From positions 1 through 43,563 of the forward strand of contig JAKBES010000004.1 in NCBI GenBank assembly GCA_021833665.1: 43,563 nt of DNA, read 5' to 3'. Of the stretch, positions 22,712-30,048 are shown piece by piece. How positions within the stretch are numbered: the first letter of the stretch is position 1; the number at the start of each line of letters is the position of its first letter. The notes under the pieces were generated by a model. That model worked only from the letters and a program-made list of their open reading frames with translations, was not told where the DNA came from and did no database searches. Origin of the DNA: Acidobacteriota bacterium. Lineage in GTDB: Bacteria > Acidobacteriota > UBA4820 > DSQY01. The position numbers and the translations under genes are program-made.

Positions 22712-24865
22712 TCAGTCCGGGTAAGTTCGGCCCCGGCGTTTACCACCGACCATCTCCTTCCAGCCTCCGACTTTGCCCATGATCCAGGGCAAACGCTTGG
22801 GCTCGGTACCGGTGGAGTAGTAGTAGTGATTATAGTAGTAATAATCGTAATAGTACGAGCTTTGGGTCTCCACTGCGTTGAGCACGACCCCAGTGATCTG
22901 GATGTTCGCACGCTTCAGGGTCACGAGAACCCGTTCCAGAAGGGGTTTCTGGGTCTTCTTGTACCGGGCCACCAGAATGGCCCTGCTGGACATGCCGCCC
23001 AGTATGAGGGCGTCGGAGATGGACAAACACGGGGGTGAGTCAATGATGACCCAGGCATATTCCTTCTGGAAGCGATCCAGCAGGTCCTTGAAACGCTTCA
23101 TGGAGAAGAGTTCGGGCGGATTGGGCGGCGTGGGGCCCGAATAGAGCACGTGAAGGTTGGGCTGTGGTCCGGCCACGACGTATTCCTCAATGAGGGCACT
23201 GCGCTCGGCCAGGTAGTTGGTGAGGCCCTTCACCCCGGGTGGGGCCTTGAGGATGCGCTGGATGCTCGGCTTGCGCAGGTCGCAGTCCATGAGCAGAACC
23301 CGGTCCCCCGCGGAGGCGAGGGTCTTGGCAAGGTTGGCCGCGACGCTCGTCTTGCCCTCCTTGGGACTGGCGGAGGTGACGAGGATGATGTTCTGGTGGT
23401 TTTCGGCGCCGAAGACCAGGGCCGTGCGCAGGGTCTGAAAGGCCTCCGCCCCCACCTTCTCCGTCGTTGCCATGAACTTGGGAATCATGGTCAGAAGGGG
23501 GACCCCCATGCGCGTCTCCAGATCCTCCACGGATTTCACGGTGGTGTCCAGGTACTGCCATCCCACCACGCTCCCCACCGAGAGCATGAGCCCGAAGAGG
23601 AGCCCCATGAGGAGGTTCATGCGCTTGTTGGGCTTGACCGGCGCGCCGGGGGTCTGGGCCGGTTCCACGAGGCGGATGTTGCTTGATAGGAGCGAGCTGC
23701 TCACGTTCAACTCGCGCATCTTGTCGTAGAGCAGGTCCATGTACTTCTTGATGGCGGCGCTGCTGGTGTTGAGGCCCTCGCCCTTGGAGGCCCCTTCGAC
23801 GAACTGGAGGCCCTCGCGTCTCGCGCCGTCCAGGTCCTGCATGAGGTTCGCCTTCTCGGCGCGGAGGGCCGCGAGCTGGTTCTTATAGGTGCCGAGGACG
23901 ATCTGCGCCTGCTGGCTGATGCGGTCCTTCAGCGCCCTGATTTCATCCTGCTTCTTGAGGACGTCGGGATGCTTGGGGGTGAACTTGGCCAGGAGGCGGC
24001 CCAGCTCTCGGTTCAGGTCGTTGTACTGCTTGGCCAGGTCCTGCACGGACGGGTCCTGGGCCACGGCGGGGACGCTCAGCGGGTCGCCCCCCGAGCGCTG
24101 CCAGCTCTCGAGCTGGGAGGCGATGGCGGCCACCTCGCTCTCCTTCACGCCCACTTCCGTGAGGCGCTCGCTGAGGGAGCCGATCTGCTTGTCCAGGATG
24201 TCCTTTTGGTTCTGCGGGAAGTAGGAGCCGGACGCCTCGAGGGAGTTGGTCATGGTGGTCTGCTGCCGGGAGTACTCGTCCTGCATCTTGCGCGCCTCGC
24301 CCAGCATGACGCTGTTGGCTTTGGAGATGTAGTCGAGGGCGTCCCGGAGCTGCTGGTCGGCGTACACGGCGGCGATGGTGTTGGCCCACAGGGCCACGTC
24401 GTCCTTGTAGGGGGCCATGACGGTGATCCGGAAGAGGGCGCTGTCCCGGACGTTATCCACCTTGGTCATCCCCGCCAGAACCGCCGCCGGGTCCTTGCTC
24501 CCTTGAAAGGCCGGGTGGTTCTGGAGCTTGAGGCGGTCCACCACTTCCTGCATGACGGTGCTGCTGGTCATAATCTGCTGCTGCGAGTTGTAGAACTTCT
24601 GCTCTTCCATCCAGGAGCTCGCGCCCATGGGGTTGAACCCGCTCATGGGCTGGCGGCTGTAGCTCTGAACGTAGACCGTGGCCGTGGCCGAATAGATGGG
24701 AGTCGCCAGGAACGTATAGAGGGCCACGAGGATCAGCACGGCCAGCGTGACTCCACCGATCCAAAACCGCTGGTCCCAAAGGATCTGCACCCAGTGAAGG
24801 AGATCCAGATCCTGGGCGGGGGCGAACTCCTGCTGGAGGGGCGGGGATGGGGTGTTGTCGGGCAC
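22712..24865 (-). CDS. Wzc-like polysaccharide co-polymerase / BY-family tyrosine kinase
   Basis: 717 residues. TM1 is near 34-53, followed by a Wzz-type domain, a long coiled-coil periplasmic part and a GNVR-like region, then TM2 after PNKRMNLLMGLLFGLML. The cytoplasmic kinase has Walker A ASPKEGKTS (499-507), Walker A' LLMDCDLRKP (524-533) and Walker B VIIDSPP (606-612). The tail has a dense tyrosine cluster YYYDYYYYNHYYY (671-683), the autophosphorylation site type of BY-kinases. These proteins control chain length and export of capsule or exopolysaccharide with a Wza-type exporter. The start is GTG 24865, overlapping the upstream OPX stop by 1 nt (TAGTG). The tail continues 34 residues beyond the cluster with several Lys/Arg, which is less usual. 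No Wzy, Wzx or priming transferase is in the window. Confidence 0.93.
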   Translation of the reverse strand: MPDNTPSPPLQQEFAPAQDLDLLHWVQILWDQRFWIGGVTLAVLILVALYTFLATPIYSATATVYVQSYSRQPMSGFNPMGASSWMEEQKFYNSQQQIMTSSTVMQEVVDRLKLQNHPAFQGSKDPAAVLAGMTKVDNVRDSALFRITVMAPYKDDVALWANTIAAVYADQQLRDALDYISKANSVMLGEARKMQDEYSRQQTTMTNSLEASGSYFPQNQKDILDKQIGSLSERLTEVGVKESEVAAIASQLESWQRSGGDPLSVPAVAQDPSVQDLAKQYNDLNRELGRLLAKFTPKHPDVLKKQDEIRALKDRISQQAQIVLGTYKNQLAALRAEKANLMQDLDGARREGLQFVEGASKGEGLNTSSAAIKKYMDLLYDKMRELNVSSSLLSSNIRLVEPAQTPGAPVKPNKRMNLLMGLLFGLMLSVGSVVGWQYLDTTVKSVEDLETRMGVPLLTMIPKFMATTEKVGAEAFQTLRTALVFGAENHQNIILVTSASPKEGKTSVAANLAKTLASAGDRVLLMDCDLRKPSIQRILKAPPGVKGLTNYLAERSALIEEYVVAGPQPNLHVLYSGPTPPNPPELFSMKRFKDLLDRFQKEYAWVIIDSPPCLSISDALILGGMSSRAILVARYKKTQKPLLERVLVTLKRANIQITGVVLNAVETQSSYYYDYYYYNHYYYSTGTEPKRLPWIMGKVGGWKEMVGGKRRGRTYPD

Positions 24866-26004
24866 TAGAAGAACTTCCTCTCTCGAACCACGACCTGGTC
24901 GTTGGGGAGCAGGGGAACATCGGGGATTTTCCCCCGTTCCACATCTCCCGCATCCACGTGGATGACTTTGGTCTTGCCTCCGTTTTCCCTCAAGATGTCC
25001 ACTTTGCCCTTGTTGGCCCAGTCCGTGAAGCCTCCCGCGCGGGTGATGGCCCTCAGGAGGGTCATGTCGCGGCTGTAGGGAAAGGGCCCCGGGCTCTTGA
25101 CCTCCCCGTTCACGTAGACCGACTTGATCATCTGAACGTTGATCACGTCCTGGTCCCGCACGTAGATGTTCACCTTTTCGCTGTTCCCGGTGAGGAGCTC
25201 CTCCTTGGAGAACACCTTGCTCTGGAGCTGGCCCGCGGAGTCCCGCCGCTGGATCTCCACGTCCCCCGAGCTGTCCGTAAACCCTCCGGCCTGGCTGATG
25301 GCGTCAAGCACCTTAAAGGTTCCCTTGAGAGGAATGCGGCCGGGCATGCGGACCTGGCCCAGGACGTTCACGAAGCGGCTCCCGTACTCGATGAGCTGAA
25401 TGCTCACCTGGGGCGATTTAACGAACTGGGCGAGCTGGTCCTCGAACTTCTTCTGGAGATCGTTCACGGAGAGGCCCTGGACCAGCACTTTGTCGAGGAC
25501 GGGGAAGGTGATGTAGCCGGCCGGGTCCACGGTCACGGTCTGGTTCATGTCATCCACGTTGTACACGGTGATCTGGAGCTTGTCGCCGGGCCCTAGGGGA
25601 TAGGCCGGGGGCGTGTCCACGGCGAAGGCGTCGCCGCCGCGGCTGGGCCGACCCCCCCCGCCGGCGGACCACTTGGCCCTCAGGATGTTGCCCTCCCAAG
25701 TGACGACGGGTCCGGCGCTCAGGGGCAGCTCGATGACCAACCCACCCGAAGCGGGCGTGACGATACCCTCCAGGCCCTTGGGAACCTGGACGCCACCGGC
25801 GGTGGAAAGGAACCACCGGACGGTATCCTTCCCGACCTCATTCCGGACCCCAAGGGGCGTTTCCGACGAGATGGTCAGGTCGCCCGGAACTCCCTTGACG
25901 GCCGGATCCGCCGTGGCGGCCCCGGCAGGCAAAGGCGCGCCCAGGACCAACGCCCCGAGCGCCAAGACTCCGAAGAACGCAGAACACCGGCTGCGACACC
26001 GCAT
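24865..26004 (-). CDS. Wza-like outer-membrane polysaccharide export (OPX) protein, lacking the C-terminal helix
   Basis: About 379 residues from the ATG at 26004, which has GGGGAG 5 nt upstream (the track start 26040 is less likely). It has a Sec signal peptide (FFGVLALGALVLGAPLPAGA) with no lipobox Cys. An N-terminal beta domain (about 30-110) may be AMIN-like. The Poly_export domain begins YPLGPGDKLQITVYN, and two SLBB-type repeats follow (FVNVLGQVRMPG and SVYVNGEVKSPG). The protein stops at LLPNDQVVVRERKFF. E. coli Wza continues there into the amphipathic helix that forms the outer-membrane pore. Without lipid anchor or helix it should be periplasmic and need a separate outer-membrane conduit, which the preceding beta-barrel gene could supply. 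Co-transcribed with the BY-kinase. Confidence 0.92.
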   Translation of the reverse strand: MRCRSRCSAFFGVLALGALVLGAPLPAGAATADPAVKGVPGDLTISSETPLGVRNEVGKDTVRWFLSTAGGVQVPKGLEGIVTPASGGLVIELPLSAGPVVTWEGNILRAKWSAGGGGRPSRGGDAFAVDTPPAYPLGPGDKLQITVYNVDDMNQTVTVDPAGYITFPVLDKVLVQGLSVNDLQKKFEDQLAQFVKSPQVSIQLIEYGSRFVNVLGQVRMPGRIPLKGTFKVLDAISQAGGFTDSSGDVEIQRRDSAGQLQSKVFSKEELLTGNSEKVNIYVRDQDVINVQMIKSVYVNGEVKSPGPFPYSRDMTLLRAITRAGGFTDWANKGKVDILRENGGKTKVIHVDAGDVERGKIPDVPLLPNDQVVVRERKFF

Positions 26005-26070
26005 GGGTCTCCCCATCAAAGGTGAAATACTATAAACCATGGGAGCTCAAAGCGCATTTCCTCGTCACGC

Positions 26071-26111
26071 GAAAAGAAAGAAACCGGGCGCCCCTTGAAG
26101 CGGCGCCCGGT
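26071..26111 (-). terminator. Terminator/attenuator between beta-barrel and OPX genes
   Basis: The minus strand has a 10-bp stem ACCGGGCGCC / GGCGCCCGGT followed by TTTCTTTCTTTTC. It lies just after the beta-barrel stop and before the OPX gene, so it may set the ratio of barrel to OPX/kinase. A weak TATAGT lies between it and the OPX start. Confidence 0.8.
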
Positions 26112-26133
26112 CTTGCCGCTTGTGTCCAGCGCT

Positions 26134-27435
26134 CTACCAGCCGAACTGGGCCTGCACGGCGATTCGGTTCTCCGTATAGCTGTAGGGCCGGTGGATGCCC
26201 GTAAGGTCGTAATACTTGATGGTGCTGTTCCGGTCTTCATATTGATAGTTGGCCTTCAGGCTGAGCTGCTTGCTGAAGTGGTAACCCAGCTCGGCGAAGG
26301 CGCGGTTGATCTTGTCCTTGCGCGTCTGTCCCCCCGTGAGGAGGAACTCGTAGGTCGTGGGAGACATGGGCCCCAGGGGGTACATTTCAGTCCGGTCCGG
26401 ATAGGCGTTCTCCTGGTAATGGTAGCCCGCCGACCAGAAGACGTACCGGGAGAGCTGGTGGTGCAGGGCCAGATCGCCGCCCGTGGAGGTGTAATAGTTG
26501 TTCACGTTGTAGGCGGACTGATAGGGCATGCGGTTCAGGTCGAGCTGAACCTGGAAGAACTCCGTGGCGCTGTAGGTCAGCCCCGCATCGGCCACGAAGC
26601 CGTTGAAATTGGAGAAGCCGTTGTCGAATTTAAGGCGGGACCAGCCGGCCTTGGCAAAGCCCGTCAAGCGGCTGCCCAGCGCCCCGTCTACGCCCGTGAG
26701 GACCTGCACCGAGTCGTACTTCTTGCCGTTCACGTTGGTGTACAGCGCGTAGTCCCACACCTGTGTGTCCGGCGTATTCTTAAGATACCGGCCGTCCAAG
26801 AGCCAAACGGCGTTGGGCCTGAAGCTGTACTTCCACACGAGGCCGCCGCCCGCCTGGTGATAATCGAAGAAGGGGGTCTGGTACGTCGTGTTTACATCCG
26901 TGAAATGGACCTTGTTGTACAGCCCGTACACCCCGATGGTGTTAAGTTTGCTCACGGAGAAGTCCAGGCCGACCCTCAAATTGTTGTTGTTGAAAGGGGT
27001 GTTGCTGTAGTACTGCTCGCCGCCCGGATCGAACTTGTTCACCTCTTGCACGCCGCGGATGAAGTTGTCTTGGAGGGTCAGGGTCGTGGTGCTGCCGAGC
27101 TTGAAGACGCCCTTGATGTCCGCTGTGTACGTGTCGTGCGTGGCGAGGTTGTAGTTGTTGCTGTAGTCCTGGTACTGGTACCCCAAGTCCACCCTGAAAT
27201 AGCTCTGCTGGAAGGGGAACTCGAAGCCCACTGCGGGGCGGATCGCCCAGAAGTGGCCGCTGATGTTCCCGAAGGGCATGGATTTATCTTGCAGATACAG
27301 GTTGTCCGTGTGGGTATACACCGCCTCGATGGAGGGATAAAACACGGCGCTGCCCATAGGGATGCCATCTCCTGCCCAAACCGAGCACGCAAGCCCCACT
27401 GCGAACGCTACGGCAAGCACCTTCCTCATGTCCAT
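26134..27435 (-). CDS. Outer-membrane beta-barrel protein of the polysaccharide export operon
   Basis: 433 residues. It has a signal peptide (MDMRKVLAVAFAVGLACSVWA), then alternating hydrophobic/aromatic beta strands throughout (for example FRVDLGYQYQDYSN and LSLKANYQYEDRNS). The C-terminus QAQFGW ends in an aromatic residue, as in BAM-inserted barrels. The size would fit roughly 16-18 strands. It starts at ATG 27435 with GAGGAGG 5 nt upstream, behind a near-consensus promoter. It is followed by the helix-less OPX and BY-kinase genes. In Myxococcus-type composite systems, an outer-membrane barrel of this kind partners a periplasmic OPX. The same role is inferred here. Confidence 0.88.
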   Translation of the reverse strand: MDMRKVLAVAFAVGLACSVWAGDGIPMGSAVFYPSIEAVYTHTDNLYLQDKSMPFGNISGHFWAIRPAVGFEFPFQQSYFRVDLGYQYQDYSNNYNLATHDTYTADIKGVFKLGSTTTLTLQDNFIRGVQEVNKFDPGGEQYYSNTPFNNNNLRVGLDFSVSKLNTIGVYGLYNKVHFTDVNTTYQTPFFDYHQAGGGLVWKYSFRPNAVWLLDGRYLKNTPDTQVWDYALYTNVNGKKYDSVQVLTGVDGALGSRLTGFAKAGWSRLKFDNGFSNFNGFVADAGLTYSATEFFQVQLDLNRMPYQSAYNVNNYYTSTGGDLALHHQLSRYVFWSAGYHYQENAYPDRTEMYPLGPMSPTTYEFLLTGGQTRKDKINRAFAELGYHFSKQLSLKANYQYEDRNSTIKYYDLTGIHRPYSYTENRIAVQAQFGW

Positions 27436-27485
27436 TCCTGCCTCCTCATGAATCCAAGGCTAACTAATACACCTTATATTTCCGT

Positions 27486-27514
27486 TTTATAGCGCCTTTA
27501 TTCAACCGTGTCAA
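27486..27514 (-). promoter_or_regulatory. Sigma70-type promoter of the export operon
   Basis: Minus-strand TTGACA, 17-nt spacer, TATAAA, giving a leader of roughly 45 nt before the beta-barrel ATG. The remainder of the 360-nt spacer 27436-27795 shows no gene, repeat or clear terminator. Confidence 0.85.
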
Positions 27515-27795
27515 GGGCATGGCTTCCGTTCCCCGTCCTCCATGATGGCATATGGAGCTGAACTGGGTGAGCCTCTATACGCGCTGCAGAGAGGGAACGG
27601 CGCGAAACCCTATATATGCCACCACCTCGCCAATATACCGCCAAACATAGGCGCACCCAATGCCCTCCCAAGGAATGGTCGTCCGGTTGTTCCTGAGGAA
27701 CGCTCTCGCCCGCGGCGATTATTCCATGGCTCAATTTCCCGAGCGCGGGAGACGGAACGGACCAGCGCCCCGCGTTCTTGGCCCGTTCTCTCCCC

Positions 27796-29838
27796 TCATC
27801 GCGTCGTCGCGTCCCGTGCCGCGTCCCACTCCTCGACCAGCGCCCGGCGGTAGGCTTCGGCGCTCCACCTCGTCCGGTCCATCTTCCAATATTCGCCTGA
27901 AAGGGCCGCCGCGACGTCCGGGAACCGATCGTCCACTTGGCCAGTATCCGCTCCCAGCGCCTCCCGAAGGCGGGAGTCCAAAAGGCCTTCTCGGAGGGCT
28001 TCCCACTCCACGGTCTGGATCCGCGTGCCCCCTGGCCCGTTCTCCACGCAGACGTCGTGGCGCAGATAGGGATGGCTCCAGTCGGTGTCTCCCTCCACCC
28101 CTGCGGCGTAGCAAAAGACCCAGAAGCCCGAAAGACCGAAAGCGTGCGAGAAGATCCCCGCCCAAATGCGGTTGAAAAAGGGGTCCTCGCGCAGGCCTTG
28201 CACGTAGGTCCATCGGCCTTTCGCAAGCCCCCGGGGCCCGGCCAGGGGCACGAGGTTGGGATCCAGGGCGTAACCGTCCAGAACCTTGGCCAGGCTCAGG
28301 GAGTTGGGCCAGCAGAGGGCGGTCCACGCCTTGAACCCCCGGGCCCGCAGCTCGGGGGCTATGCGCCGCACCCGGGCCAAGGCTTGGGGCGACGTGGGCT
28401 CATCCACCGTGTAGGCCCACGCGCCGGGGAGGGCCTTGAGTCCCGCCGTGTCCATGGCGAAGGCCCCGTCCATGCCCGCTTCCCTGGCTGCGGCCACGAA
28501 CCGCTCCCAGGCCGCCTCGCCGCGGGCATAGCACGTGGCGGCGTTGAAGCCGTGGTCTGCCATATCTCGCAAGTCGGTGGTCCAGCGGGCCGGTTCCCTG
28601 TCGAGGTAGTACATGCCGGCCACGCGCCGCGTCGGCGGCAGAGGGGGCGCTACCTCAATGCTCCACGCCAGTTCGCCCAAGCTTCGTCTTCCCTCGGCGA
28701 CCTGGATGGAGGAGGCCATGGCACCCGGGGGGGCGCCCGAAGGCACGCGCGCCCGGAGATAGACCCTCGTGGGCCACCGGCTGGGGGGAAGCCCGGAGGC
28801 TCCGGCGGGGAAAAGGCGCTCGGCCACCAGCACGTCTCCGGCCCCCAAGGCCACGCGGGCAGGGAAGAGCGCGTCCTGCTCCTCACGGGTCCCCGCCTGC
28901 CACCAGAAGTCCACGCGGAAGACCTCGGCCCCGGCCAAGGGCCCCGACACCGTCACCTGGATGGGATCGGCCGAGGCCGGGCACTCCAGCCACGCGGTGA
29001 CGAACTCGCCGGCCGGCGAGGCCTCCTCGCAGGCGGGGCGGCCGGCGCCATCAGGAAGGAAGGGCCTCACCTCGAAGGGAACCAGGGCTTCAGGAGAAGC
29101 GAGGGGCGAGGGGAAAGACGCTGGGATGAGGAAGGACGGCCCGTCCCCGCCCCACCGGGAGGAGGAGGGCTGGGGAGAGGACGTGTTGAGCACTTCGAGG
29201 GACATGCCGCCGGCCACCAGCTTGCGGCCTCTCAGGGCCGAGAGCCGGAACGTGTCCCCGGCCTTGAGGCCCAGGACGCTCCAGGGGACCAGCCACTCCC
29301 CCGCCCATGTGTGGCCGAAGTGCGACTCCGCGGCGCACCAGCTCAGGCCGGACAGCCCCGAAGCATCGCCCTCTTCGTCCAGGGACACGATGCGTCCTTC
29401 GGGATCCAGCACGAAGAGGACATCCTTCGCCCCCTGCACCCGGACCGCCATCCAGTCTCGCAGCAAGGCCTGGCCCGGTGATGCTGGAGGCATGGCAGGC
29501 GGGGGCGCTTTGCCTTTGGGGACGGCAGGCGAGGGCGTTTGCCCCACGGGGGTTGTTCCCCCCAGGCACACGGACTCCGTGGAGAGGATGGCCACATAGA
29601 GGCCGTCCCTCACGGCCAGGGCGTAGGCGCGCACGCTGCCATCCCGCGCCCCCGACACGGCGTCGTATTGGAGCAGGGGCGCCGCCCCCAGCAGGAAGGC
29701 CTCCCGAGGATCCCCGTCCACGTGCACGGCGTAAGGGGATGCGGGCAGGGGCCGAGCCGCGCCCAGGGCACCCGCGCTCAGAAGGATAGAAAGCACGGCA
29801 CACAGGCTTCGGATGATGGCTGGCCTCCTGAAGATCAT
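27796..29838 (-). CDS. Secreted multidomain glycoside-hydrolase-like protein
   Basis: About 680 residues from the ATG at 29838; the 26-codon track extension lies in repeat-like sequence. It has a signal peptide (SLCAVLSILLSAGALGA). The N-terminal third looks like a CBM9/DOMON-type beta-sandwich (YAVHVDGDPREAFLLG ... EWLVPWSVLGLKAGD). A middle beta domain follows, then a C-terminal TIM-barrel-like region with VAGMYYLDREPARW, GFNAATCYAR, AYTVDEPTSP and GFWVFCYAAG. The DEP motif is reminiscent of DUF4091/GH123-type putative glycosidases, with Asp-Glu as possible catalytic pair. There is no clear Shine-Dalgarno. It lies upstream of the export operon in the same orientation and could trim or degrade the exported glycan (inference). 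Family assignment is tentative. Confidence 0.65.
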   Translation of the reverse strand: MIFRRPAIIRSLCAVLSILLSAGALGAARPLPASPYAVHVDGDPREAFLLGAAPLLQYDAVSGARDGSVRAYALAVRDGLYVAILSTESVCLGGTTPVGQTPSPAVPKGKAPPPAMPPASPGQALLRDWMAVRVQGAKDVLFVLDPEGRIVSLDEEGDASGLSGLSWCAAESHFGHTWAGEWLVPWSVLGLKAGDTFRLSALRGRKLVAGGMSLEVLNTSSPQPSSSRWGGDGPSFLIPASFPSPLASPEALVPFEVRPFLPDGAGRPACEEASPAGEFVTAWLECPASADPIQVTVSGPLAGAEVFRVDFWWQAGTREEQDALFPARVALGAGDVLVAERLFPAGASGLPPSRWPTRVYLRARVPSGAPPGAMASSIQVAEGRRSLGELAWSIEVAPPLPPTRRVAGMYYLDREPARWTTDLRDMADHGFNAATCYARGEAAWERFVAAAREAGMDGAFAMDTAGLKALPGAWAYTVDEPTSPQALARVRRIAPELRARGFKAWTALCWPNSLSLAKVLDGYALDPNLVPLAGPRGLAKGRWTYVQGLREDPFFNRIWAGIFSHAFGLSGFWVFCYAAGVEGDTDWSHPYLRHDVCVENGPGGTRIQTVEWEALREGLLDSRLREALGADTGQVDDRFPDVAAALSGEYWKMDRTRWSAEAYRRALVEEWDAARDATTR

Positions 29839-29879
29839 TGTACAACGGACGCGGCGAGGGAGAGGGGGGAAATGGGGAA

Positions 29880-29902
29880 GGAGATTTCGGATTTGGGATT
29901 TG
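29880..29902. repeat. 23-nt AT-rich intergenic repeat, inverted copy at 37769-37791
   Basis: GAGATTTCGGATTTGGGATT here reappears exactly on the other strand at 37769-37791. A related but looser stretch (GATTTGGGATTTCGAATTT) lies near 21930. All are intergenic and AT-rich against the GC-rich background. Confidence 0.8.
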
Positions 29903-29942
29903 GGAAACGAGATCACCGGATCACCCGATCACCCGGTCGTCT

Positions 29943-30048
29943 CCCGCGTCTCACGTCTCGCTCAATGAATCAGGAACCTGAGCGCCATCTAAAGAAGGCC
30001 CCTCGGGTTAGGTGGTCTTTCACTTTTTCACTTTTCACTCCCCGCTCC
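29943..30048. repeat. Imperfect ~100-bp direct repeat, copy 1 (3' flank of the GGDEF gene)
   Basis: It shares with 33209-33322 the order: CGTCT..CGCTC, ATCAGGAA, GGCCCCTCGGGTTAGG, GGTCTTTCACTTT, and CACTCCCCGCTCC. This copy runs into the end of the GGDEF gene, so its last codons (GSEK-stop) are repeat sequence. Confidence 0.75.

Noticed and set aside
24865-26004. Calling the export protein a full Wza
   Set aside because: It lacks the lipobox and the C-terminal outer-membrane helix, so only the OPX family assignment is supported.
26095-27492. 465-aa plus-strand ORF opposite the beta-barrel gene
   Set aside because: Antisense shadow in GC-rich DNA: Val/Gly/His/Arg-rich composition, no domain. 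The minus frame has a signal peptide, barrel strands, promoter and ribosome binding site.
27937-29481. 514-aa plus-strand ORF
   Set aside because: Gly/Pro/His/Arg-rich mirror of the secreted glycosidase-like gene, with no start signals or domains.
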